Virus record (IMG/VR): IMGVR_UViG_3300022678_000013
Location: 1-41,453 of that record
Strand: one strand, 5' to 3'
Origin: a virus
DNA: 41,453 nt
The notes beneath the pieces were generated by a model. That model searched no databases and had not been told where the DNA came from. It was given only the letters and a program-made list of their open reading frames with translations. Of the stretch, positions 6,441 through 12,355 are shown one piece after another. The number at the start of each line of letters is the position of its first letter. Positions within the stretch are counted from its first letter, which is position 1. A program made the position numbers and the translations under genes.

Positions 6441-6493
6441 CGGCATAACAAGCGTTACGAGGAACGAGTAAATACATTGTTATAAAGTGTTAT
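6441..6493 (+). repeat. attC-like hairpin element, copy 2
   Basis: It starts with CGGCATAACAAGCGT (6441-6455) and ends with TTGTTATAAAGTGTTAT (6477-6493). ATAACAA (6445-6451) and TTGTTAT (6477-6483) are perfect inverted arms around 25 nt that hold an inner CGTT/AACG pair. The same end blocks are found at 1592-1543 on the minus strand, while the middles differ. It sits right after the stop of the 6120-6437 gene. Confidence 0.6.
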
Positions 6494-6509
6494 CATAAAA
6501 CTTAAAATT

Positions 6510-6632
6510 ATGGAAGAAGATTATTATGAAGAAGCAGAAAGCACTGCAATAGGCTGTGCGATAATATTCGCAGGTCTTACACTACTTGCAGGACTTGTAA
6601 TAAGTGTAATTAGTTATTTTATACTAGCATGA
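6510..6632 (+). CDS. Small membrane protein, 40 aa
   Basis: An acidic N-terminus (MEEDYYEEAES) is followed by one long hydrophobic segment (IGCAIIFAGLTLLAGLVISV). It overlaps the next start by 4 nt (ATGA), which supports it being a translated gene. It is the first gene after attC-like copy 2. No family is recognised. Confidence 0.5.
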   Translation: MEEDYYEEAESTAIGCAIIFAGLTLLAGLVISVISYFILA

Positions 6633-6760
6633 ACGACTACGAAAGAATAAGACAGTTAAATCGTGATACCTGGATAGGAGGTAAGCCAGTAGGTTTAAAC
6701 GCTATACTATTAATTATTGCAATTGCTTACGGGATTAGTTGTGTAACTTATTTGATATGA
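6629..6760 (+). CDS. Small membrane protein, 43 aa
   Basis: A polar and basic N-terminal half (NDYERIRQLNRDTWIGGKPV) precedes a single membrane segment (LNAILLIIAIAYGISCVTYL). The start overlaps the preceding stop by 4 nt. Together with 6510-6632 it may form a two-subunit membrane protein; this rests only on the coupling. Confidence 0.5.
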   Translation: MNDYERIRQLNRDTWIGGKPVGLNAILLIIAIAYGISCVTYLI

Positions 6761-6763
6761 AAT

Positions 6764-6895
6764 ATGATGTATTATGTTAAAATATTAAAGGTTAATGGTA
6801 ATAAAAAAACTATTATTAAAATACCTAAATTTTGGTTTGGAAAAATTACCGAAGAAGAAATGCCAGTAAAAGTTGACACAGCAAGACAATTTTAA
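6764..6895 (+). CDS. Small basic hypothetical protein, 43 aa
   Basis: Lys-rich, with a short beta-type core (YYVKILKVNGNKKTIIKIPK) and no membrane segment. Two adjacent ATG codons (6764 and 6767) could both start it. It ends the run of tiny genes before the gene-free region at 6896. Real coding status is less certain than for its neighbours. Confidence 0.35.
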   Translation: MMYYVKILKVNGNKKTIIKIPKFWFGKITEEEMPVKVDTARQF

Positions 6896-6917
6896 GATTA
6901 ATGGAATAGAAATTTAT

Positions 6918-7032
6918 TAGTTTATTCTTAACACTTAAATAAACTATTAGTATATTGCTTACATGTTTACTACTAATACCCATCATTTATGATGTTCACC
7001 GGATTTGTAAACATTTCAATTAAAAGTAATTG
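6918..7032. repeat. Stack of inverted repeats, candidate replication origin or operator
   Basis: Perfect pairs seen: TAGTTTATT/AATAAACTA (6918-6926, 6938-6946); TATTAGTA/TACTAATA (6945-6952, 6971-6978); ATGTTTAC/GTAAACAT (6963-6970, 7007-7014) enclosing CATCAT/ATGATG (6981-6986, 6989-6994) almost concentrically; CAATTA/TAATTG (7017-7022, 7027-7032). Such density of dyads in AT-rich DNA near replication genes suits an origin or a multi-site operator. The role is inferred. Confidence 0.45.
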
Positions 7033-7041
7033 ATTAAGATA

Positions 7042-7072
7042 TTGTAAAAGTGACAGTTGCAGGCTACATTTG
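7042..7072 (+). promoter_or_regulatory. Bacteroidota-type promoter of the short-RNA locus
   Basis: TTG (7042-7044), 20 nt, then TACATTTG (7065-7072). Transcription would begin near 7078, about 20 nt before the terminator stem at 7097. Confidence 0.6.
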
Positions 7073-7077
7073 TAGTA

Positions 7078-7150
7078 AGTCATTTAAAATGAAACCAAAG
7101 CCTTTGTGCTGAACCGACTGCAACCGGGGAAGCCAGAGGCTTTTTGTTTT
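7078..7150 (+). ncRNA. Putative short structured RNA or attenuator, about 70 nt
   Basis: Between the promoter and the T-rich end there is room only for a 70-nt transcript. The closing stem AAAGCCT (7097-7103) and AGGCTTT (7137-7143) is extended by AAAC/GTTT across a small internal loop and is followed by T-rich sequence, giving an intrinsic terminator with a large 33-nt inner part that includes CCG/CGG pairs. A seven-codon frame MKPKPLC lies at 7090-7113. It could be a regulatory RNA, an antisense RNA or a leader peptide attenuator. Confidence 0.45.
7097..7150 (+). terminator. Intrinsic terminator of the short-RNA locus
   Basis: Stem AAAGCCT/AGGCTTT (7097-7103, 7137-7143) followed by TTTTTGTTTT at 7141-7150. 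The loop is long and itself structured. Confidence 0.6.
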
Positions 7151-7359
7151 GAAGATATTTTAAAAAAAATGGTTGAAATTCCATGAGATTTTAATAAAAA
7201 ATCCATCGTAGATATGGTACTCTATTAGATAGTTATATGCTAATACAGATTACAATCTCTAAAATCATCTACAATAATAGATAAACCTTGAATAGGTGTA
7301 GATGCTTAAACTAATTATCTAAATGTTTTTATAGGGTTTAAAGCGAAACGCAATTAATT

Positions 7360-7497
7360 ATGGAAAATAAAGAAACATGCGCACACTGTGGCGGAGCAAT
7401 AGAAAATATAAACTATTCCTGTGGTAATGGTTGGGATGGGAATTCAATATGTAATCAATGTGGAATCATAGAACCAGATATAAATTATGAGGATTGA
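7360..7497 (+). CDS. Zinc-ribbon protein, 45 aa
   Basis: Two CxxC knuckles, C7-x2-C10 (CAHCGG) and C31-x2-C34 (CNQCG), separated by 20 residues, form a complete zinc-ribbon that fills the whole protein. This matches the short Lar/restriction-alleviation-like or other phage zinc-ribbon proteins, but no specific family can be named. The stop overlaps the start of the next gene by 11 nt in another frame. Confidence 0.6.
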   Translation: MENKETCAHCGGAIENINYSCGNGWDGNSICNQCGIIEPDINYED

Positions 7498-7699
7498 ATT
7501 AGATGGTTATTGGTATGAATATGAGCATAAACTGGCAAAACACAAAATTGATATTTGCTTAGCTACAAAAGATCCAACAAAATATTGTAATGGATATTAT
7601 AGATATTCAGAAAAAGACCCAGGGGATGGTAAGGAATTTGTCATTATAGATACAAACGATCCTAATTGTAAAATATTATTAATAGAAAATAACTTTTAA
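7487..7699 (+). CDS. Hypothetical protein, 70 aa
   Basis: Rich in Tyr, Lys and Asp, with a predicted beta-type layout and no membrane segment (MRIELDGYWYEYEHKLAKHK at the start, FVIIDTNDPNCKILLIE at the end). No family is recognised. It overlaps the zinc-ribbon gene by 11 nt and is probably translated together with it. Confidence 0.5.
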   Translation: MRIELDGYWYEYEHKLAKHKIDICLATKDPTKYCNGYYRYSEKDPGDGKEFVIIDTNDPNCKILLIENNF

Positions 7700-7701
7700 C
7701 T

Positions 7702-7842
7702 ATGGATAAGTATTTTGAAAAATGGTATGATGACGGTGCAGCACTTTTATCTGCCGATGACATAAAGAAAGCATGTTATTTATCCTGGCTTTCAGGTTGT
7801 GAGCATGGGGTAGATTTAGCTAAAGAAAAACTTAAAGATTAA
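7702..7842 (+). CDS. Small protein with WY/SW-L-G motif, 46 aa
   Basis: FEKWYDDGAALLSADDIKKA followed by CYLSWLSGCEHG repeats the module seen at the start of the 6120-6437 protein, here making up almost the whole chain. It is helical and soluble. It starts 2 nt after the preceding stop. Function unknown. Confidence 0.5.
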   Translation: MDKYFEKWYDDGAALLSADDIKKACYLSWLSGCEHGVDLAKEKLKD

Positions 7843-7872
7843 TTGTACAGTTGTAAAATATTCTTATATTTG
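7843..7872 (+). promoter_or_regulatory. Bacteroidota-type promoter, leaderless
   Basis: TTG (7843-7845), 19 nt, then TATATTTG (7865-7872). The ATG of the next gene is at 7878, 5 nt after the box, so the mRNA is expected to be leaderless, as for the 2914 gene. Confidence 0.75.
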
Positions 7873-7877
7873 TAGAC

Positions 7878-8033
7878 ATGGAAGCATTAAAGATTGATAG
7901 AACGAAATTAGTCACGGTTACAAATTACGCTAAAGAGATTGGGGTAGTTCGTCAGACGATTTATAACATGATCAGATCAGGCGAGTTGAAAAGCGAAAAG
8001 ATTGATGGAGTACTTTTTGTAGTTCGTGATTAA
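7878..8033 (+). CDS. Excisionase-like helix-turn-helix protein, 51 aa
   Basis: NYAKEIGVVRQTIYNMIRSG is a clear helix-turn-helix of the excisionase/HTH_17 type (helix, GVV/RQT turn, recognition helix IYNMI), followed by ELKSEKIDGVLFVVRD as a minimal wing. It begins the segment leading to the replication genes and has its own promoter with almost no leader. The matching fold and promoter arrangement at 2914 suggests that the two proteins form a pair of regulators with related control. Confidence 0.7.
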   Translation: MEALKIDRTKLVTVTNYAKEIGVVRQTIYNMIRSGELKSEKIDGVLFVVRD

Positions 8034-8067
8034 TATTTTTTTACCTAATAAATAGACAATTGTAAAA

Positions 8068-8409
8068 ATGGCAAAGATGTTGAGTGAAATAAGAAAGGCA
8101 ATGAATGAAATAGATATAACTAAAAATGAATACGTTCCAAAATATGTAGATAAAATATATAGTGTTTATGTTTTAGTTAAAGACTCGATGCCTATTTACA
8201 TCGGTTGCACACAATCAATAGAAAAAAGAATTGTTTCGCATCGAAGCAATAAAGATTTTGATGAAGTTATGATAGCTGGTGTTTACACAGACAGATCAAC
8301 AGCATTTTTTCATGAGCGAAATCTAATTGACTTTGCTACAAAGTATAACAGTTCAATGCTAAATATTAAAAAGGATTATACTAAACTAAATTACACAATA
8401 AAGTTATAA
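8068..8409 (+). CDS. GIY-YIG nuclease-like protein, 113 aa
   Basis: Residues 31-90 carry the fold's landmarks: VYV at 33-35 in place of GIY, YIG at 44-46, Arg54 and His58 in EKRIVSH, and Glu83 in the metal-binding helix FHERNLIDF. GIY-YIG enzymes cut DNA in repair, restriction, homing or phage defence evasion. The catalytic Tyr, Arg and Glu are present, so it may be active. No extra DNA-binding domain is visible, unlike homing endonucleases, so a homing role is unlikely. It lies just before the replication genes. Confidence 0.7.
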   Translation: MAKMLSEIRKAMNEIDITKNEYVPKYVDKIYSVYVLVKDSMPIYIGCTQSIEKRIVSHRSNKDFDEVMIAGVYTDRSTAFFHERNLIDFATKYNSSMLNIKKDYTKLNYTIKL

Positions 8410-8416
8410 GGCGAAT

Positions 8417-9127
8417 ATGTCTATGTCAGATAAAGGATTTATAAAATTACATAGATCATTAATAGATTGGGAGTGGTGGGACGACCATAATGCTGTCCGA
8501 TTATTAGTCTATTTATTGGTATCTGTCAACTGGGAAACTAAGAAGTGGAAGGGCGTCCTTGTTGAAAAGGGGAGTATAATTACCTCATGGGAGAATCTTT
8601 CAATTAAGTTAGGATTGAGTAAACAGCAAGTACGCACTGCAATGGCTAAATTAGAATCAAGTAAAGAAGTAACACGCAAACCAACAAACAAATATCAGCT
8701 TATAAAGCTAAATAAGTGGGATAAATTGCAGTTTATAGAGAATGATAACACACAGAATAACAGGCAAGTAACAGGCAAGCAACATTCAAATAACACTCAA
8801 ATAACACCAACTAAAGAAGTTAAAGAATATAAAGAAGAGGAAGAATATAAAGAAAAGAGTATGATACCCACACAATTAGAAGTTGAAAAATATTTTTTGG
8901 ATAATGGGTATTCCACAGACGGAGCTAAGAGGGCATTTGATTATTATCAAACTTCAATAGAAGGCAAACCAAGATCAAAATACTGGAAAGACAGCAAAGG
9001 CAATCCTGTGAAAAACTGGAAGCAAAAAATGAGAGCTGTTTGGTTTAAGGATGAATTTAAAACAAAAACTAACGGAGTTGAATATCACCCAGGCACTAAC
9101 ATCCCTAAAAACAAAATAATACAATGA
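8417..9127 (+). CDS. Replication initiation protein / helicase loader-like, 236 aa
   Basis: The N-terminal 100 residues match the winged-helix start of phage replication proteins: GFIKLHRSLIDWEWWDDHNA, then the hydrophobic LLVYLLVSVNWE, then WENLSIKLGLSKQQVRTAMA as the HTH with the wing to about residue 100. A polar linker rich in Asn, Thr and Lys-Glu follows (105-150). The C-terminal part (GYSTDGAKRAFDYYQTS, later NWKQKMRAVW) resembles the DnaT/DnaD-type region that contacts helicase and single-stranded DNA. It probably binds the origin and loads the primase-helicase encoded next, whose start overlaps its stop by 4 nt. MSD at 8423 is an alternative start. Confidence 0.75.
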   Translation: MSMSDKGFIKLHRSLIDWEWWDDHNAVRLLVYLLVSVNWETKKWKGVLVEKGSIITSWENLSIKLGLSKQQVRTAMAKLESSKEVTRKPTNKYQLIKLNKWDKLQFIENDNTQNNRQVTGKQHSNNTQITPTKEVKEYKEEEEYKEKSMIPTQLEVEKYFLDNGYSTDGAKRAFDYYQTSIEGKPRSKYWKDSKGNPVKNWKQKMRAVWFKDEFKTKTNGVEYHPGTNIPKNKIIQ

Positions 9128-10857
9128 TATTTTGGGAAGACATAGATTTTAAAGGGCGTAAGTCAGGAACTATAAAAACTACCTGTCCGGTATGTAGCGA
9201 AACAAGGAAAAAGAAAAAAGACCCTTGTTTGTCTGTTAACTTGGATAAAGGCCTTGCGAAATGCTGGCATTGTGACGAAATATCGATTAGAGATTACAAG
9301 GAACTAACAAAAAAATATGATCTCCCTCCTCAAGAGTGGAAAAACTATACAAACCTTTCCGACAAAACAGTCAAATGGTTTGCTTCGAGAGGAATAACTC
9401 AAAAGACATTAATTGAAAATAGAATAACGGAAGAAAAGCACTACCAGCCAGCTCAACAAAAGGAAATGAATAACATTGTTTTCAATTATTTTGAGGGAAA
9501 TAAGCTGGTCAATAAAAAATATAGATCAGGTAATAAGGATTTCACACAATGTAAAAACGCAAAAAAGATATTTTACGGAATTAACGATGTTGTTAGTGAG
9601 GATGAATGTTACATAGTTGAGGGAGAAATGGATAAACTTGCTTTGTACGAGGCAGGGATAAAAAATTGCATAAGCGTTCCAAATGGTGCCAAAGATTCAA
9701 GCGATTATTTTGAGAACTGTGAGAGCTATCTAAAGGACATTACAAAATTCTACATTGCAGTAGACATGGATCAGCCCGGTAGAGAGCTAGAGAGCTCGCT
9801 TATTAAACGATTAGGTAAACATAGATGTGTTAGGGTGCATTTTAAAAATAAAGACGCTAACGACGATTTAATTGAGTCATTGTTAATTTTAGAAGAAAGC
9901 CTAAATAGAATTACTGAATATCCAATTGACGGCACTTACACAGCACTAGATATAGAAGATGAAATACTTGATTTGTATGATAACGGGTACGAGCAAGTAA
10001 TAAGGCCAAAAAACAATTTTAAGAGATTTAATGAATCATTTGGGATTATCCCTGGGCAACTGATTACTATCACGGGAATCCCAGGACACGGTAAAAGTAA
10101 TTTTATTGAATGGTATGTATTGAATTTGATAAATGATTTGGATAAAAAATGTAGTTTCTATTCTCCAGAACATTTTCCTATGCAACTACACCAAAGCGTT
10201 TTATCTGAAAAAGTAACAGGAAAGCCGTTTATGAACTCGCTTCCTAATCATGATCGTGTAAGCAAAGAAGAAATAAAGCTATACAACAAATGGAGCAACA
10301 ACAAGATATATTTAACTATTCCAGAAAAAGCAATTTTGCCAGATTGGGATTGGTTGTTTAATAAGTTCGAAGAGCAGCTTTATAGATATGGAATTGATTT
10401 TTTTGTTATAGACGCATGGAATAAGGTTAAGCTTCAAAGAGGGGATCTGCACGAAATGAACGAGGTGCTTGCCCGTCTTACTTTATTTTGTCAAATGCAT
10501 AATGTCAATATATTTTTGATTGCTCACCCTACAAAAATGAGGAAAGATGAAAAAGAAGGTATTTATCAGATACCAACGTTATACGATGTGAAAGGAACAG
10601 GAGATTTTTTTGATCAAAGTCATTGTGGCCTTACGGTTTACCGATATTTTGGAGAGGATGAGTACACAAAAGTAATACCCACAAAGATAAAATTCAGACA
10701 CCAGGGAAAAGTTGGTGAAGAAATTTTATTTAAATTTAATAAGGCAAATGGAAGATATTACGAGTACAATGATTTGCCAAATAATCATTCTTGGATAAAG
10801 GAGGATGAACAAAAAGAACTTATTTATGATGGATATGATCCAGATACAGGATTTTAG
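9124..10857 (+). CDS. Primase-helicase (T7 gp4 / DnaB type), 577 aa
   Basis: Three parts are visible. A zinc-binding part uses C21, C24, C47 and C50 (CPVC and CWHC). A Toprim part has EGEMD at 166-170 and DMDQPG at 214-219, the acidic metal sites. The helicase part has Walker A GIPGHGKS at 318-325, Walker B ending in Asp430 (FFVID) and a DnaB-type HPTK segment (AHPTKMRKDEK), followed by a QSHCGLTVYR stretch typical of this family. It should unwind DNA as a ring and synthesise primers at the fork. Its start overlaps the initiator protein. No phage DNA polymerase is present, so the host polymerase probably does the copying. Confidence 0.9.
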   Translation: MIFWEDIDFKGRKSGTIKTTCPVCSETRKKKKDPCLSVNLDKGLAKCWHCDEISIRDYKELTKKYDLPPQEWKNYTNLSDKTVKWFASRGITQKTLIENRITEEKHYQPAQQKEMNNIVFNYFEGNKLVNKKYRSGNKDFTQCKNAKKIFYGINDVVSEDECYIVEGEMDKLALYEAGIKNCISVPNGAKDSSDYFENCESYLKDITKFYIAVDMDQPGRELESSLIKRLGKHRCVRVHFKNKDANDDLIESLLILEESLNRITEYPIDGTYTALDIEDEILDLYDNGYEQVIRPKNNFKRFNESFGIIPGQLITITGIPGHGKSNFIEWYVLNLINDLDKKCSFYSPEHFPMQLHQSVLSEKVTGKPFMNSLPNHDRVSKEEIKLYNKWSNNKIYLTIPEKAILPDWDWLFNKFEEQLYRYGIDFFVIDAWNKVKLQRGDLHEMNEVLARLTLFCQMHNVNIFLIAHPTKMRKDEKEGIYQIPTLYDVKGTGDFFDQSHCGLTVYRYFGEDEYTKVIPTKIKFRHQGKVGEEILFKFNKANGRYYEYNDLPNNHSWIKEDEQKELIYDGYDPDTGF

Positions 10858-10898
10858 AGGCATATGAACCAATAAACAAACTAACATGAAAATAAAAA
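10855..10898 (+). repeat. 44-bp direct repeat, copy 1
   Basis: It begins at the TAG stop of the primase-helicase gene, runs through AGAGG-C-ATATGAACCAATAAAC and ends inside codon 5 of the next gene. The second copy at 11108-11151 differs at one base (C to T). Both contain a tiny frame ATGAACCAATAA directly before the real start. Confidence 0.85.
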
Positions 10899-11110
10899 CT
10901 GGAAAACACGTCAAGATAATATGTGAACTGAATGAGGGAGATCAAGTAATGACTGATGGATGTGGGTATAAATTAGACGGTAAGATACATAAGGTAAAAG
11001 AAATAAAATTTAATATTGGGCATTGTAAATCAGGTGTTATGGTTAGGATTTCAGGATATGCAGGATGGTTAGACTCTGATTGGTTAGATAAAGTAAATCC
11101 TTCAGCATAG
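10886..11110 (+). CDS. Hypothetical protein, 74 aa
   Basis: A small beta-rich protein: the pattern GDQVMTDGCGYKLDGKIHKV with later MVRISGYAGWLDSDWLDKV suggests a short SH3-like or KOW-like barrel, and such small phage proteins often end with a WxDxDWL stretch. No family can be named with certainty. Its start lies inside the 44-bp repeat, and the same repeat follows its stop. Confidence 0.55.
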   Translation: MKIKTGKHVKIICELNEGDQVMTDGCGYKLDGKIHKVKEIKFNIGHCKSGVMVRISGYAGWLDSDWLDKVNPSA

Positions 11111-11151
11111 AGGTATATGAACCAATAAACAAACTAACATGAAAATAAAAA
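11108..11151 (+). repeat. 44-bp direct repeat, copy 2
   Basis: It begins at the TAG stop of the 10886-11110 gene and ends inside the next gene's codon 5, matching 10855-10898 at 43 of 44 positions. The unit bounded by the two copies is exactly one gene. Confidence 0.85.
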
Positions 11152-11324
11152 TAAACGCTAAAGAAACAGTAGAAGAAATTAACCATTTAACAAAGTTCTG
11201 GTTAGACGGTAATAAGTTAAAATTAGTTAACTTGTATGACCGAAACGTTTTTCATCCGTTTATAGATGATAACTTTGAAAAGACAGTAGACAGAGCATAT
11301 TTTATAGAACGCAAAGAACCCTAA
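11139..11324 (+). CDS. Hypothetical protein, 61 aa
   Basis: Basic, with the start MKIKINAKETVEEINHL sharing its first four residues with the gene before it because both starts lie in the 44-bp repeat. It then has FWLDGNKLKLVNLYDRNVF, a possible beta-hairpin. No family is recognised. Confidence 0.5.
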   Translation: MKIKINAKETVEEINHLTKFWLDGNKLKLVNLYDRNVFHPFIDDNFEKTVDRAYFIERKEP

Positions 11325-11405
11325 GACCAAAGAAAGGTAAACTTATTGTACACTACATATAGTTAACCAATGAAACAAAGTGCAACATACTACAATCATA
11401 AACTT

Positions 11406-11530
11406 GTGGCTAATGGTTTGTATATGGCACGTAGCCACTCACAGACCTAACCAAAGAGAAAATAATTTAATAACCGCACATAGTTTAAAAAATGGCTGAC
11501 AGGCTATGTGCTATATACTTTGTTAGCCAC
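11406..11530 (+). repeat. attC-like hairpin element, 125 bp
   Basis: The left end GTGGCTAA (11406-11413) and GTATATGGCACGTAG (11420-11434) pairs with the right end CTATGTGCTATATAC (11504-11518) and TTAGCCAC (11523-11530), leaving a small bulge of unequal length (6 against 4 nt). Two local hairpins compete with it: GTGGCTA/TAGCCAC (11406-11412, 11432-11438) and GCACATAG/CTATGTGC (11476-11483, 11504-11511). Long imperfect arms with bulged bases are typical of attC-type sites. It ends 10 nt before the next ATG. Confidence 0.6.
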
Positions 11531-11540
11531 CGTTTTTATT

Positions 11541-11816
11541 ATGAAAAGACAAGAAATACCAGAATGGGATGGGATAATAGAATATAGAAGCCCAGTTTTT
11601 GAGGAATATGAATTTGACTTAGAAATAGCGAAAGGAGGAGGAAAAACATTTGATATGGACCCGACTACAAGGGACGGAATCAGTTTTGCTGCTTTAAATT
11701 ATGCTCGTGAAATTGTTGGAGACCCAGATAATAGCAAATGGCTTGAACGAAGAAAACTTACAGATGCTTTTAAAATGGGCGTTGAATATGCTAAACGTTA
11801 CTTAAATGGTGGCTAA
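11541..11816 (+). CDS. Hypothetical protein framed by hairpin elements, 91 aa
   Basis: The ATG at 11541 (MKRQEIPEW) is preferred over an upstream GTG at 11508, which would read through the hairpin arm. The protein is soluble and acidic in its first half and helical in its second (SFAALNYAREIVGDP, later AFKMGVEYAKRYLNGG). No family is recognised. Its stop lies inside a second copy of GTGGCTAATGG (11809-11819) that also begins the element upstream (11406-11416), so the gene sits between matching ends like an integron cassette. Confidence 0.55.
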   Translation: MKRQEIPEWDGIIEYRSPVFEEYEFDLEIAKGGGKTFDMDPTTRDGISFAALNYAREIVGDPDNSKWLERRKLTDAFKMGVEYAKRYLNGG

Positions 11817-12067
11817 TGGAAATAATAAACGCATGTGGGAGTGGCAGAGCAGGGAATGTACTGGAATAGCAAGGGATATGAAAAACGATTCCGTTTCAGA
11901 ATCAGGCATGGTGCAATTCCATGCCTCTCACATTGCGTTTATTTATTGTTATAGTGTTAAGTATAACAGTCAGGCTGGATTAAAAGCTCCGAACCTTCCT
12001 GACTGACCAAAAGCGACAAAGGAGCAATAACAGTGGAGTGATGTTCCACACCCGCTTGCTGTTATAC
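11809..12067 (+). repeat. Composite hairpin element, about 260 bp
   Basis: It starts with GTGGCTAATGG at the end of the preceding gene. Within it, AATAAACGCATGTGGGAG (about 11823-11840) pairs almost fully with the complementary stretch at about 11926-11946, around an inner perfect hairpin GGCATGG/CCATGCC. A second part (11961-12067) has 9-bp perfect outer arms GTATAACAG/CTGTTATAC (11961-11969, 12059-12067) and inner AGTCAGG/CCTGACT (11968-11974, 11998-12004). It lacks a believable gene and looks like two attC-like sites in tandem. Confidence 0.5.
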
Positions 12068-12099
12068 ATTATTAGGTGATGGAGTAATTGAAATATAAA

Positions 12100-12342
12100 A
12101 TGGAAATTAAATTAGGAAACAAAGTACGTGACAAGGTAACTGGTTACGAAGGTGTAGCAACTGCAAGAGTAGAATACCTAAATGGATGTGTGCAGTATTG
12201 TGTAAAGCCAAAAGTTGGTAGTGATGGTAAAATGCCTGAACCTGAATACATAGATGTTCAGCAACTCGAAGTAGTGAGCGATGGGACAACCGTTGAACCT
12301 TCAAAAACTGGTGGCCCACAACGAGACTGTCCGAGGTATTGA
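12100..12342 (+). CDS. Conserved phage protein of unknown function, 80 aa
   Basis: The core LGNKVRDKVTGYEGVATARV followed by EYLNGCVQYCVKPKVG and then PEYIDVQQLEVV belongs to a small protein type often seen in phage genomes, with the constant D-K-V-T-G-x-x-G-x-A and Y-L-N-G-C-V-Q segments; I know no established function for it. It is beta-rich and soluble. The ATG at 12100 is used rather than an upstream TTG. It comes directly after the composite hairpin element. Confidence 0.65.
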   Translation: MEIKLGNKVRDKVTGYEGVATARVEYLNGCVQYCVKPKVGSDGKMPEPEYIDVQQLEVVSDGTTVEPSKTGGPQRDCPRY

Positions 12343-12355
12343 AAAACTTAAAACT

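Larger units (their letters stand above)
6896..7359. other. Gene-free region with stacked inverted repeats and a short-RNA locus
   Basis: No convincing ORF on either strand. The left part (6918-7032) is a series of inverted repeats, the middle (7042-7150) is a promoter followed by a structured terminator, and the right part (7151-7359) is AT-rich with scattered GTAGAT/ATCTAC copies and no clear signal. It is the longest gene-free stretch inside the early region, just before the replication genes. Confidence 0.6.

Noticed and set aside
11508-11540. GTG start upstream of the 11541 gene
   Set aside because: It would read through the right arm of the hairpin element; the ATG at 11541 is simpler.
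11806-12006. Frame of 66 codons on the plus strand
   Set aside because: It lies across the composite hairpin element, overlaps the previous gene's end and has no sensible protein pattern.
12281-12355. Longer start for the YopX-family gene
   Set aside because: The extra 25 residues overlap the previous gene and are not part of the family, which begins with MREILFRGK at 12356.
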